Part shown: positions 7,954 to 16,855 of the stretch, in pieces
How positions within the stretch are numbered: the stretch's first letter is position 1
Layout of the letters: each line of letters starts with the position of its first letter
NCBI RefSeq assembly: GCF_014697545.1
Contig: NZ_JACJSA010000008.1
Span: 246,898-310,897 of the forward strand
Reading direction: 5' to 3'
Source of the DNA: Oscillatoria sp. FACHB-1407
Lineage (GTDB): Bacteria > Cyanobacteriota > Cyanobacteriia > Elainellales > Elainellaceae
Length of the DNA stretch: 64,000 bases
Translations under genes and position numbers: made by a program
The notes under the pieces: generated by a model
Told to the model about the DNA's origin: nothing
What the model saw: only the letters and a program-made list of their open reading frames with translations
The model's database searches: none

Positions 7954-8694
7954 ATGACCAATTCATCAGGCAAAGTATATGTAGTCGGGTCTGGACCTGG
8001 CGATCCGGCTTATCTGACGGTGCGAGGGCAGCAATTACTCAGTCAGGCTGAGGTCGTGGTCTACGATGCACTGGTAGATTCAGCATTGTTGCAGCAAGTG
8101 CCCACAACTTGCGAGTTGGTGGATGTAGGCAAGCGGGGTGGGCAACCCAGTATGAAGCAACCTGAGATCGATCGCCTTCTAGTAGAGTATTGCTTGCAGG
8201 GAAAGCAGGTGGTTCGGCTCAAGAGCGGTGATCCCTTCATCTTTGGGCGCACAACCTCGGAATTGCAAGCCTTGATTGCGGCAAACTGCGACTTTGAAGT
8301 GGTGCCGGGGGTGTCTTCGGCGTTAGCGGCTCCGCTGCTGGCAGGCATTCCACTGACTGATCCCGTGATGAGCCGCTGTTTTGCCGTGCTGACGGCCCAT
8401 GACCCCGATGCCCTCGATTGGGAGGCACTGGCAGGGATCGAAACCCTGGTGATTCTCATGGGGGGACAGCATTTGGTGATGATGACCCATCGCCTGATTG
8501 AACATGGGCGATCGCCCCACACCCCCATTGCCGTAATCCGCTGGGCAGGACACCCCCACCAAACCATCTGGACTGGCACTCTGGAGACGATCGCCCAGGA
8601 GACTGCCGGAGAATCCCTCTCGCCCTGCGTCATTACCATCGGCGAAGTGGTAGCATTGCGTCCTTATCTAAGGGGAGTGGGGAGTAGGGAGTAG
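7954..8694 (+). CDS. cobA: Uroporphyrinogen-III C-methyltransferase
   Basis: A 246-residue SAM-dependent methyltransferase converting uroporphyrinogen III to precorrin-2, the entry to siroheme and cobalamin. VYVVGSGPGDPAYLTVRG at the N-terminus, RLKSGDPFIFGR near 90 and VVPGVSSALAAP near 115 are the family motifs. It is a single-domain CobA without CysG-type fusion. hemD follows on the same strand. Its last residues (GVGSRE) and stop are encoded by a GGGGAGTAGGGAGT-type simple repeat. Confidence 0.93.
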   Translation: MTNSSGKVYVVGSGPGDPAYLTVRGQQLLSQAEVVVYDALVDSALLQQVPTTCELVDVGKRGGQPSMKQPEIDRLLVEYCLQGKQVVRLKSGDPFIFGRTTSELQALIAANCDFEVVPGVSSALAAPLLAGIPLTDPVMSRCFAVLTAHDPDALDWEALAGIETLVILMGGQHLVMMTHRLIEHGRSPHTPIAVIRWAGHPHQTIWTGTLETIAQETAGESLSPCVITIGEVVALRPYLRGVGSRE

Positions 8695-8895
8695 GGATCG
8701 AAAAATTTTGACGGCAAACCCGCTCTTACCCAATCCTGTAAGGGCATTTCGCGAAACGCCCCTACCGAAACCCGATTGGAAGATTCTTACTCAGAAATCT
8801 TATTTAATTTCTATTCCTTAGACGATCGCATCTTAACAACTCGCTATCAACATGAATTCATCCCCACTCCCCACTCCCCACTCCCCACTCCCTAG
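8671..8895. repeat. GGGGAGTAGGGAGT simple repeats at the cobA end and hemD start, plus a dispersed palindrome
   Basis: The cobA 3' end (8671-8695) is GGGGAGT-type repeat, and the hemD 5' end (8862-8894) is its complement CCCCACT in four units. The two gene ends therefore form an inverted pair. Between them, 8738-8765 is a copy of the dispersed palindrome GGGCRTTTCGCGAAACGCCC (other copies at 11280, 19419, 27655, 50177, 63685). Confidence 0.7.
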
Positions 8896-9700
8896 CGACA
8901 CAGAGCCAGTGAAGCCGCTAACGGATCAAACAGTTCTGGTGACGCGATCGCTGAGTCAATCGAGTCAATTTACGCAACTCCTGATCCAACAGGGGGCAAC
9001 GGTGATCGAGATGCCCGCGTTGGAGATCGGTGCCCCTTCGAGTTGGGCAGCCTTGGATGAGGCGATCGCCCACCTCTCTCAATTCGATTGGCTGGTCTTG
9101 ACATCTACAAATGGAGTGGATTCTTTTTTTGCGCGACTGGCATTAAATCACGCCGCAGAAGCTGCCCTGACCGGAGTCAAAATTGCGGTGGTGGGGCAAA
9201 AAACCGCAGCACGATTGCGGCAACACGGACGAGAACCGGACTTCATTCCTCCTGATTTTGTGGCGGATTCTCTGGTAGAAGCGTTTCCAGAAGGCGATCG
9301 CCTCTCAGGGTTAAAGCTCCTGTTTCCGCGAGTCGAGACAGGTGGACGCGAGGTGTTGGTGCAGGAGTTTACCGCCAAAGGAGCGATCGTGACCGAAGTC
9401 GCTGCCTATCAATCCTGCTGTGCTCAAACCATCTCCGCTGAAGTCTTACATGCGTTGCAACAAAATAAAGTCGATGTCGTTACCTTCGCCAGTTCCAAAA
9501 CGGTGCAGTGTTTTTGGCAATTGATCCAGCAGGACATCGGATTGGTTCCTCCGGGGGTGTGCATTGCGTCGATTGGGCCTCAGACCTCAGTCGCCTGCCG
9601 ACAATGGTTAGGGCGCGTAGATGTGGAGGCAGAGGAGTATACTTTGGAGGGGCTAACTCAAGCGATCGCACGCTGGGCAGCGATCACACATGGGCTATGA
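8852..9700 (+). CDS. hemD: Uroporphyrinogen-III synthase
   Basis: The 282-residue protein closes and isomerises hydroxymethylbilane to uroporphyrinogen III, the last common tetrapyrrole precursor of heme, chlorophyll, siroheme and B12. LVTRSLSQSSQFTQLL, FDWLVLTSTNGVDSFF and VVTFASSKTVQCF are the usual conserved blocks. The first roughly 25 residues (PLPTPHSPLPS) are encoded by a CCCCACT simple repeat and are not part of the fold; the core begins near PLTDQTVLVTRS. It overlaps coaE by four bases (ATGA). Confidence 0.92.
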   Translation: MNSSPLPTPHSPLPSDTEPVKPLTDQTVLVTRSLSQSSQFTQLLIQQGATVIEMPALEIGAPSSWAALDEAIAHLSQFDWLVLTSTNGVDSFFARLALNHAAEAALTGVKIAVVGQKTAARLRQHGREPDFIPPDFVADSLVEAFPEGDRLSGLKLLFPRVETGGREVLVQEFTAKGAIVTEVAAYQSCCAQTISAEVLHALQQNKVDVVTFASSKTVQCFWQLIQQDIGLVPPGVCIASIGPQTSVACRQWLGRVDVEAEEYTLEGLTQAIARWAAITHGL

Positions 9701-10371
9701 GTGACAACGGGCAAACTTTCGGCAAACTTCCACAGCGCATTATTGGCATTACAGGTGGCGTAGGAATGGGCAAAACTACCATTTCTAATCACCTGGCAAC
9801 CATTCACCATTTACCTGTTTTAGACGCTGATCTGTATGCACGTGAGGCAGTACAACCGGGTTCAGCGGTCTATCGAGAGATTGTGGAACGTTACGGCTCA
9901 AGCATTCTGTTGCCCAACAAAACCCTGGATCGCGCTCGATTAGGAGAAATTGTGTTCAACAATTCCTCAGAGCGGCTCTGGTTAGAACAGCGCATTCACC
10001 CCTATGTGCGCGATCGCATAGAGGTAACGCTGAGAGAACTGGGAACACAGGGAGTGGCGATCGCGGTATTGGTGATTCCCCTACTCTTTGAGGCACGCAT
10101 GACTGACCTGGTTAATGAAATCTGGGTTGTCTCTTGCTCTACCGAAACCCAGGTAGAGCGGCTAATGCAGCGTGATCATTTGAATCTAGAGCAAATTCAT
10201 GCTCGAATTAACAGTCAAATGCCAATTGACCAAAAATTAAAGCGAGCCAATGTGGTGTTAGACAACTCATCCACTCCGGAAGCTTTACTTCACCAGGTGA
10301 ATCTAGCTCTAACACGACCCCAGTCCGAGACTCAATCGCAAATGTCTACCCGTTCCTCTGTAGAAGAGTGA
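9697..10371 (+). CDS. coaE: Dephospho-CoA kinase
   Basis: A 224-residue kinase that phosphorylates dephospho-CoA at the 3' hydroxyl, the last step of CoA synthesis. Walker A GGVGMGKT is at residues 20-27, followed by the family blocks LDADLYAREAV and VIPLLFEA. ATG 9697 overlaps the hemD stop as ATGA, which decides the start against a longer frame from 9508 that runs through hemD. The C-terminus is a short Ser/Gln-rich tail. Confidence 0.93.
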   Translation: MSDNGQTFGKLPQRIIGITGGVGMGKTTISNHLATIHHLPVLDADLYAREAVQPGSAVYREIVERYGSSILLPNKTLDRARLGEIVFNNSSERLWLEQRIHPYVRDRIEVTLRELGTQGVAIAVLVIPLLFEARMTDLVNEIWVVSCSTETQVERLMQRDHLNLEQIHARINSQMPIDQKLKRANVVLDNSSTPEALLHQVNLALTRPQSETQSQMSTRSSVEE

Positions 10372-10565
10372 TGGGTAGACCAACATCAGAATTGTCATAC
10401 TGGCTACAAAGCTATGCCAATCTTATAGCTATGGCAATGTCAAAACGGTTAGGACGAGGGGATGTGAGGCGATGTCTCCCGTTGGAGCTACCCCTGTACC
10501 CTGCCCTGATTTGGATCGATATTGCTTAGAAATGGATGCTTCACCGTCAATCACGAGGAGATTTC

Positions 10566-11129
10566 ATGGGCGCAACACTGCAACAGATTGCTACCTATCT
10601 TGATAATGCAGGCTGGAAATACCAAATTGATGAAGACGAAAACCGCATTCTCACAGGAGTCTATGCCGAAAACCTGGAGGACTTTTTGATTGTGGTGCAG
10701 CTTGAAGAAGATGGGGAATTTTTTGAATTGTTTGCGCCTCGAGTGCTCTCTGGCGTGAAAGACCATCCCCATAAATCAGCCATTCTGCAAGCTATGCTGA
10801 GCATCTCCTGGGAAACCAAGATGCTGCAATGGGAATACGACCCCACCGATGGTGAGATCCGCGCCATTATTGAGTTTCCGCTGGAGGACTCGATTCTCAC
10901 CGAAAAGCAATTTAATCGCTGTTTACACGGGTTGGTGCAACTGGTAGATGAAATTGCCCTGCCTCGTCTTCAAGAAGTCATGGAAACGGGACAAGACCCC
11001 GGTGACATTGAGGAGGGAGAACGGCTATTACTCAAGTTGCAAGAAGAAGCTCCTGGGTTGCTGACGATGCTGGAGAAGGCAATGGAAGCCCGTAAACGGA
11101 GAGGGCGGTTTCCAGCAGGGGAAATGTAA
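10566..11129 (+). CDS. YbjN domain protein
   Basis: A 187-residue soluble, acidic protein with the YbjN-like pattern: IATYLDNAGWKYQIDED, LIVVQLEEDGEFFELFAPR, then LEWEYD-like strands (KMLQWEYDPTDGEIRA). These proteins resemble type III secretion chaperone folds and are near-universal in cyanobacteria, with no agreed function. The start at 10566 has GAGGAG 5-10 bases upstream. The C-terminal ARKRRGRFPAGEM is basic. Confidence 0.75.
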   Translation: MGATLQQIATYLDNAGWKYQIDEDENRILTGVYAENLEDFLIVVQLEEDGEFFELFAPRVLSGVKDHPHKSAILQAMLSISWETKMLQWEYDPTDGEIRAIIEFPLEDSILTEKQFNRCLHGLVQLVDEIALPRLQEVMETGQDPGDIEEGERLLLKLQEEAPGLLTMLEKAMEARKRRGRFPAGEM

Positions 11130-11230
11130 AGAGATAGAAGGATAAAGGATGAAGGATAAGAGGGAAAAAGGAAGAGAGAAGAGAGAAAAAAGAAAAAGGA
11201 AGAGAGAAGAGGAAAAAGGAAGAGGTTAGA
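11130..11230 (+). repeat. Purine-rich GATAAAGGATGAAGG / GAAGAGAGAAGA repeat tract
   Basis: Low-complexity purine-rich DNA directly after the YbjN gene stop. Related tracts lie at about 24.0, 31.5 (opposite strand), 41.2, 43.45, 47.36, 60.82, 61.15 and 63.5 kb, nearly always abutting gene ends. Confidence 0.65.
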
Positions 11231-11243
11231 TCCCCTGCTTCTG

Positions 11244-11343
11244 ATACCGATTTAATGTTTGATTGTGTCAGATTACTGGGTAGGGGCGTTTCGCGAAACG
11301 CCCTTACGGAATCATGTGCAGCGAAGCCAATTCAAATTGGTAT
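11244..11343 (+). mobile_element. 100-bp MITE with TA-flanked ATACCRATTT terminal inverted repeats, copy 1
   Basis: The element runs from ATACCGATTTAATG to TTCAAATTGGTAT, giving imperfect terminal inverted repeats and possible TA target duplications. It has the dispersed palindrome GGGGCGTTTCGCGAAACGCCC at 11282-11302 in its middle. A second copy of exactly the same length lies inverted at 27619-27718 with only a few mismatches. No coding capacity is present. TA ends suggest mobilisation by an IS630/Tc1-type transposase (inference). Confidence 0.75.
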
Positions 11344-11347
11344 GACG

Positions 11348-11543
11348 TTAAATTAAAGTGTGTCTGTTACCGTTCCCAGCCGCCCGCGCATCCATAGCGA
11401 GCTACCTTTCAAAATTCACTAAAGTGGACTGAGAACCTCTCCTAGTCTGCTTTAGCAGACTTCATCCCATGAGCCCACACTTTAGTCGCGGGTGGGTTAG
11501 AGCGAAGACAGGATGGGGTTTTACACCAAATCCTGAAAACACT
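11348..11543 (+). mobile_element. About 190-bp dispersed element, copy 1
   Basis: It begins with AAATTAAAGTGTGTCTGT and ends near TACACCAAATCCTG. It contains the stem AGTCTGCTTTAGCAGACT at 11445-11462, a relative of the REP stem. A similar full-length copy is at 31342-31520 and an internally deleted copy at 56296-56375. The ends resemble IS256-family termini (AATTA...TGTGTC), so decayed IS256-driven miniature elements are possible. Confidence 0.6.
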
Positions 11544-11598
11544 CGTCGCAGAGATGGTTGCTTTCCCCCATTCCCCACTCCCTATTCCCTATTCCCCT

Positions 11599-13008
11599 CT
11601 AATCCTCATCCTCTTCGGTTTCCCCACCCACGACGACATTACGAATGCGAAGGCTCGGTCCTCCACAGCCAACCGCTAAACCACTTTGTCCGCCTTTACC
11701 GCAACCGCCCGACTCATCCCAGAAGAAGTCATCCCCGATCGCCTCAATATCGGCAAGCGTCGTAAAGACATTGCCAGAGAGAGTGACATCCCGCACAGGT
11801 TCAGCGATCGCCCCATTGCGAATCATCCAGGCTTCTCCAGCCGTAAAGGTAAACATCTCCCCATTGGTCATCCCTCCTATCCAGTTGCGGGCATACACTC
11901 CTTCTTCAATGCCTTCAAACAGGTCAGCAACCGGAGTTTTGCCCCGCTCAATCCAGGTGTTGGTCATCCGCACGATAGGGGGATAGTGGTAGTTGAGGCA
12001 GCGGGCGTTTCCGGTTGGGGTTTCGCCCAGTTTGCCTGCGGTTTCTCGTGAGTGTAGCCGACCTACCAGCACACCATCTCGGATCAACTGAGTGGTCGTA
12101 GCAGGTACGCCTTCATCATCGTAGTAGTAACTGCCCCGGTGTCCTTCGGGAGCCGCCCCATCAAAAATTTGCAGGTCTTCGGGACCAAAGCGTCGTCCCA
12201 GGGTCATGACTTCCAGCAGGTCGGGATTCTCGTATGCCATGTCTGCCTCAGACAGGTGCCCAAAGGCTTCATGGACAAACAACCCAGTCAGAATCGGATC
12301 AATCACAACCGTGTAGGTGTTGCCTTTAACCGGGGGTAGGGCTAAAGCATCAACGGCTCGTTGAGCCGCACTGCGAACCTGATCGTCTAGATTTTCTAAA
12401 TCCTCGTAGGCATTGCGAGATCCTGTCGTCTCCCGCCCGGTCTGCACCGTTTCACCACTCCGAGCAGTAGCCGCGTATCGCATTTCCATATCTGCCCAGG
12501 CCTGCTCAATCATCGCGCCTTCAGAGGTGGCCAGGATCACCCGCTGAGTGCTGTCGCCATAGCGGACAGAGGTCGTGGCAATGCGACTATCGACACTCCG
12601 CAAGATCTCAGCGTAGTGGCTACACAAAGCTTTCTTACGAGCCAGAGGAATGTGGCGCGGGTCGCTGCCCGTTAATCGTAAGCGACAGCTATCCTGAATC
12701 GGGTCAATTGGAGCTAAAAGGGTTTCTTCGTCCCCAACCAATCGAGCCGCTGCGATCGCCTCCTCAATGCGCTCTGCTAAAGTAGCAAGCTGGTTAAAAC
12801 TGGCAAATCCCCACCCCCCTTTGTAGCAAGCCCTCACCTGCCCCCCGATGGAGATCCCTTCGCTCAACGTCTCAACGCGATCGCCCCGTAAAAGAATATC
12901 GGTTCCCTCAGCTTCTTCTAACCGAATCGAGAGGTAATCGACCTGAGCACGATAACGGGCAATTAAGTCGCTCAGCAAATTTCGAGCATCATTTAACAAG
13001 CTAGCCAT
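11599..13008 (-). CDS. tldD: TldD/PmbA family metalloprotease, TldD type
   Basis: A 469-residue protein with the TldD metal motif HEAFGH (VHEAFGHLSEADMA), followed by GSYYYDDEG and CLNYHYPPIVRMTNT. The TldD/TldE heterodimer digests unfolded peptides and processes some modified peptides such as microcin B17. The partner (TldE/PmbA) is not in this window. The ATG at 13008 begins MASLLNDARNLL. The acidic tail ETEEDED is at the C-terminus. The gene looks complete. Confidence 0.9.
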   Translation of the reverse strand: MASLLNDARNLLSDLIARYRAQVDYLSIRLEEAEGTDILLRGDRVETLSEGISIGGQVRACYKGGWGFASFNQLATLAERIEEAIAAARLVGDEETLLAPIDPIQDSCRLRLTGSDPRHIPLARKKALCSHYAEILRSVDSRIATTSVRYGDSTQRVILATSEGAMIEQAWADMEMRYAATARSGETVQTGRETTGSRNAYEDLENLDDQVRSAAQRAVDALALPPVKGNTYTVVIDPILTGLFVHEAFGHLSEADMAYENPDLLEVMTLGRRFGPEDLQIFDGAAPEGHRGSYYYDDEGVPATTTQLIRDGVLVGRLHSRETAGKLGETPTGNARCLNYHYPPIVRMTNTWIERGKTPVADLFEGIEEGVYARNWIGGMTNGEMFTFTAGEAWMIRNGAIAEPVRDVTLSGNVFTTLADIEAIGDDFFWDESGGCGKGGQSGLAVGCGGPSLRIRNVVVGGETEEDED

Positions 13009-13096
13009 GGTGAATTGGAGTGAAGGAGCAATTGTCTTTATTTTGTAGCAGATCGGGACAGGGAGGAGAAATAGGGTGATATCTCAGACATACAAA

Positions 13097-13128
13097 GAAG
13101 TCGGAGTTTTGTTGAAAACTCCGACTTC
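13097..13128. repeat. Perfect hairpin GAAGTCGGAGTTTT - GTTG - AAAACTCCGACTTC
   Basis: A 14-bp perfect stem with a four-base loop lies between tldD and the sigma factor gene. Nearly the same stem occurs at 44726-44756 between urtA and urtB, so it is a dispersed palindrome that may also act as a transcript-end or stability structure. Confidence 0.7.
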
Positions 13129-13154
13129 TACATCTAACTTCTACACCTGACTTC

Positions 13155-13250
13155 GTACTGCTATTCACAGATAGGGTTTGGAAATAAAACCAGAGGAGTG
13201 TAGGGACTGCACCCCCAGACAGGGTTCCACCCCTGCACCCCAGATTTCTA
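13155..13250 (-). repeat. GGGGTGCAGGGGTGGAAC dispersed repeat, copy 1
   Basis: Read on the minus strand this matches 58229-58320 over about 95 bases, including the flank CCCTATCTGTGAATAGCAGT. Shorter copies are at 19296-19350, 34680-34730 and 63845-63900. It sits just downstream of the sigma factor gene and may supply its terminator structure. Confidence 0.7.
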
Positions 13251-13284
13251 ACCCTATCTACGACGAGTAGTATTTAGCTGACGA

Positions 13285-14265
13285 TTAGCTGGCTAAATAG
13301 CCTCGTACGTTAGCTTTGCGGCGACGCAAATGGTCTAACGCTTGCCGCTCTAACTGGCGCACCCGTTCGCGGCTGATGTTCATCCGTTGTCCGACTTTTG
13401 CCAGGGACAACTCGTGACCATCGTTTAAGCCAAATCGCAGGATCAACACTTCCCGCTGTTGCGGCGTCAGATCTGCCAGCATATTGTCGAGATCCTGACG
13501 CAGCGACTCCTGAACGGTGTAGCTTTCGGGCGAAGGACCGTCATCTTCGAGCAATTCTTGCAACTCGGTGTCCTGGTTGTCGCCGACTCGCAAATCGAGG
13601 GAGACAGGTTGCCGAGACATGAGCAAAAATTCTCGAATTTGGGAGGGTTCTAACTCCAACGCTTCTGCGATCTCACCCGCGTTAGGGGCGCGACCGAGGG
13701 ATTGGGTTAGCTCTCGCTGCACTTTCTTGATCTTGTTGAGCTTTTCAGTAATGTGAATGGGCAAGCGAATGGTGCGTGCCTGTTGAGCGATCGCCCGTGT
13801 AATCGCCTGACGAATCCACCAGTAAGCATAGGTGGAAAACTTATAGCCCCGCATGGGATCAAACTTTTCAACACCTCGCTCTAAGCCCAACGTGCCTTCC
13901 TGGATCAGATCCAGAAATTCCATGTTGCGCTTTTGATATTTCTTGGCGATCGCCACCACCAGCCGCAGGTTTGCTTCAATCATCTTCTGCTTGGCTCGGT
14001 TGCCTTCGCGCAGGCGTTTGTTAAGGTCAGCTTCGGTTAACCCAACTTTGGCTGCCCACTCTTCACGGGTCGGTTCGCGATCTAATTGCTCCATCAGCTT
14101 CTCGCGAGCTTCCAGGAGCGGCATCATTTGTTGTACCTGTTTGCCGTAGACAATCTCTTGCTCGTGGGTCAACAGGGGAACACGTCCAATCTCATGCAGA
14201 TAGGTGCGTACCATATCTGCTGTAAACATCGGCTTGGCTTTCTCTTGAGGGTTTGCGGTTGGCAT
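13285..14265 (-). CDS. Group 2 RpoD-family sigma factor
   Basis: A 326-residue sigma-70 factor without the long N-terminal region of the primary SigA. Region 1.2 ([24 protein letters not shown]), region 2 ([30 protein letters not shown]), region 3 and region 4 with the helix-turn-helix [20 protein letters not shown] are all present. It directs RNA polymerase to consensus-like promoters, typically under stress, carbon or nitrogen change or darkness. Length and N-terminus fit the SigB/SigC/SigD group; I do not assign a letter. Confidence 0.92.
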   Translation of the reverse strand: MPTANPQEKAKPMFTADMVRTYLHEIGRVPLLTHEQEIVYGKQVQQMMPLLEAREKLMEQLDREPTREEWAAKVGLTEADLNKRLREGNRAKQKMIEANLRLVVAIAKKYQKRNMEFLDLIQEGTLGLERGVEKFDPMRGYKFSTYAYWWIRQAITRAIAQQARTIRLPIHITEKLNKIKKVQRELTQSLGRAPNAGEIAEALELEPSQIREFLLMSRQPVSLDLRVGDNQDTELQELLEDDGPSPESYTVQESLRQDLDNMLADLTPQQREVLILRFGLNDGHELSLAKVGQRMNISRERVRQLERQALDHLRRRKANVRGYLAS

Positions 14266-14948
14266 GGGTTACAGTGAACTCCGTCGAACAATGCTAAAAA
14301 ACAGGGAACTCCAGGAAGTCAGCAAGCAGCCTTCCTGCAAGATGAGTGATAGTAGGCAAGTCACCAGCAGTGCGGTGACAGGGGCAAACTTAAAGGTGTG
14401 TCGATAGACGGGAAATGACTTGAGAAAAAATCACTTCGGGATGCTCACCCAATTTGAAGAGCGCAGAACAGGTGAATTGGTGAAAGATGATCCCGACTTG
14501 TAACAGCTCTATTCGTAACAGTTAAAATCAGTAGCAATTGACCTGATTGGTTTGGTAAAAAGGCTAGGTATCTGGTTTACGCGAACCCGAACTCATCACT
14601 GTGAATCAATCGCAGTGACACCCAACGGCCTGAAATTTGAATGATCTCCTGAGAAATGGTGGGTCTGCCTCACAAAAGTCGAAATCATTATGACTTTGAC
14701 TTAGTTAAAGTGTAGTACAAATTTAACGGTCAGTAAAGCGATCGCGATTCATCCTTTCGGATGAATCTCAGGGAGGAATTGCACCAATTGGGAAGCGGTC
14801 AACCTTTAATACGGGGTATACCCCACTTCGGTTTGAACTGCGATCGCCGATGGAATTTTCTCCTCTTCTTATAATGGACTGAACAGTCTAGTTTAGCCAG
14901 AGCTACGGCAGAGTGATAACCGAACTGTTAAGATCGGAGATTATCCAT
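14266..14948. promoter_or_regulatory. Long upstream region of the sigma factor gene with two palindromes
   Basis: No gene is visible in this 680-base gap between two minus-strand genes. It contains a perfect palindrome GGGGTATACCCC at 14813-14824 and a 9-bp-stem hairpin GATTCATCC-TTTC-GGATGAATC at 14746-14767. Either could end the HerA transcript or act as an operator for the sigma gene. No T-tract is adjacent, and I cannot place the promoter. Confidence 0.4.
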
Positions 14949-16688
14949 CTAAAAGCCGAGGTCAGCTTTGGCAGCTTCGGCAGCTTTGAAGACAGCGGTT
15001 GCTGGCATGTCTTCCCACGAGACATCTCCAATTTCGGCATAAAACTGCTCGTCATAGGGGCGAGTTCTGACGACGACAGGCATAGGCACCGCATGACCCA
15101 AAATCAGGGCTTGCTGTTTTGAGTCAAGCTTGGCTAAGACCGAGCGCAACGCTTGTCCACCCGACACTCCGGTAAAAATTGCCTCAATATCCTTTTCGTC
15201 ATTGAGCAGAGCCGTAATGCGAGTACCGATTTGAGACATGACCTCATTGTCAATACCAGACGGGCGTTGATCAACGACCATTAGGGTGACAAAATACTTC
15301 CGCATTTCGCGGGCGATCGTCCCAAAGATAGTCTGTCGAACGGTAGCAGGGTCGAGAAAACGGTGTGCTTCCTCGATCGTGATCACCAGTTGGTGGGGGC
15401 GATCGCTGACATTCTTGGTCTGCAAAAACTTCTCTGCCTTTTGCACATAGCTCGCGTGAATGCGGCGCGCGATCACATTCGTCGCCAGCATATAGGACAA
15501 AAGATTGGACTGAGAGCCAAATTCAACCACGACATGCTTCCCTGCCTCTAGCGATTCCAAAATTTGACCGACATAGTTGTGGGGGCAACTCTGCCGGAGA
15601 TACTTCAGATCATCCAGACGGGTTAACTTGCGCTGAAGTGCCATGATCGAGGACTTACTGCCCATCTTGACTTCACAAAACTCCTGGATCTCCTCATTGC
15701 TCATCGACAGCAGACGGGTAATCCAGGTTTTACCAAACTCGTTCCGAAGGATGATGGCATTTTCCAGACTGGCTTCTGACAAGTTGAGTTCACCCCGCAC
15801 CAGCATCAAGTCCTCCACCTCAATCTGGTCGTAGCTGATGTAAAGCTCCTGAGCATCGCGCACCCCCCGGCGTTTGGTCGATTCGGGGTCAAGGGTGTAG
15901 ATCTGTACCTGACCGGGAAACAGTTGTCGCAAACCTTTGACTGTGCTGAAGCGTTTGCCCTCACTGGCCGCTTCCCATCCATATTCGGAGTGCATATCGA
16001 AAATGAGATTAACCGCAGCGCGTTTGCGAATGATCCCCGATAGGAGCAACCGGGTGAGAAACGACTTTCCGGTGCCAGATTTGCCGAATACACCGTTGCT
16101 GCGCTCCACAAAGCGATCGAGGTCGATACAAATAGGTACATCCATATCAATGGGTTGACCGATCGCAAAGTTGCGACGGTGGGGATCGTCTTCCCAACCG
16201 AAAACAGCCCGAAAGTCCTGCTCGCTGGCGTCAAACACCTGACTAAAGTGGCTGGGGATCGTTTTAACAGGCAACAGTTCAATGTTGTTGGTTTGTGCTT
16301 CGTAGGAAGCGAGGGGAGCACCATCAGCGGCGATCGCCTTTTTAGAGCGAGACTTGGGCGGTGGAGGTGGAGCGTCTTCCTCGATGGTGTCGCGGGGGGT
16401 AAACATCAACATGGGGGTGAGGTTGATGGTGCCGTAGGTGCCCGTTCCGGCAAGGACTTCGTGAAGAAATGTGTTGTTTGGCTCTGGAGGGTTTGCCACA
16501 ATTCGTTGACTGGCGGTTCCCAGTGCCACATCGGTCAACATGCAGAAGAAGCGCGATCGCCGCCCCTGAACAACGACAAACTTGCCAACGCGCATGTCTT
16601 CGACTGAGACATCGGGGTGCAGGCGAACTTCTAACCCCTGACTAAGGGAACCTTGAATGACAGAGCCGAGTGGCTGTTCGAGTTTCAT
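14949..16688 (-). CDS. HerA-like ATPase (DUF87 family)
   Basis: The 579-residue protein has an N-terminal HAS-barrel-like region (GKFVVVQGRRSRFFCMLTDV), a Pro-rich linker with a PPPPP run (about residues 108-112), then a FtsK/HerA-type motor. Walker A is GKSGTGKSFL, Walker B VITIEEAHRF, and an arginine-finger-like QRPSGIDNEV block follows. HerA proteins are hexameric DNA translocases, in archaea acting with NurA nuclease and in bacteria also in defence. No NurA or SIR2 partner is adjacent, so this is probably the conserved cyanobacterial housekeeping form. Confidence 0.85.
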   Translation of the reverse strand: MKLEQPLGSVIQGSLSQGLEVRLHPDVSVEDMRVGKFVVVQGRRSRFFCMLTDVALGTASQRIVANPPEPNNTFLHEVLAGTGTYGTINLTPMLMFTPRDTIEEDAPPPPPKSRSKKAIAADGAPLASYEAQTNNIELLPVKTIPSHFSQVFDASEQDFRAVFGWEDDPHRRNFAIGQPIDMDVPICIDLDRFVERSNGVFGKSGTGKSFLTRLLLSGIIRKRAAVNLIFDMHSEYGWEAASEGKRFSTVKGLRQLFPGQVQIYTLDPESTKRRGVRDAQELYISYDQIEVEDLMLVRGELNLSEASLENAIILRNEFGKTWITRLLSMSNEEIQEFCEVKMGSKSSIMALQRKLTRLDDLKYLRQSCPHNYVGQILESLEAGKHVVVEFGSQSNLLSYMLATNVIARRIHASYVQKAEKFLQTKNVSDRPHQLVITIEEAHRFLDPATVRQTIFGTIAREMRKYFVTLMVVDQRPSGIDNEVMSQIGTRITALLNDEKDIEAIFTGVSGGQALRSVLAKLDSKQQALILGHAVPMPVVVRTRPYDEQFYAEIGDVSWEDMPATAVFKAAEAAKADLGF

Positions 16689-16855
16689 GCGGGTGGTTGG
16701 CGCGATCGCAAAGCAGATCAGGATATTTCTGCTTCTAATAATACATCCGTTCCCAATACGTTTGTTCTAAAACTTGAGTTGGTCTTTAGGGTGATGCCAC
16801 TGCGTTGATATCACCCCTAAGTTGGGTTTAGTTTTAAAAATGCTTTGAATGTTCA

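Noticed and set aside
14746..14767. Rho-independent terminator for the HerA gene
   Set aside because: The stem is perfect, but no T-tract follows on the minus strand and it lies about 180 bases past the stop, so it is listed only as a palindrome.
16155..16607. 150-residue plus-strand ORF inside the HerA gene
   Set aside because: It is an antisense shadow; the minus-strand frame has full Walker A and B motifs.
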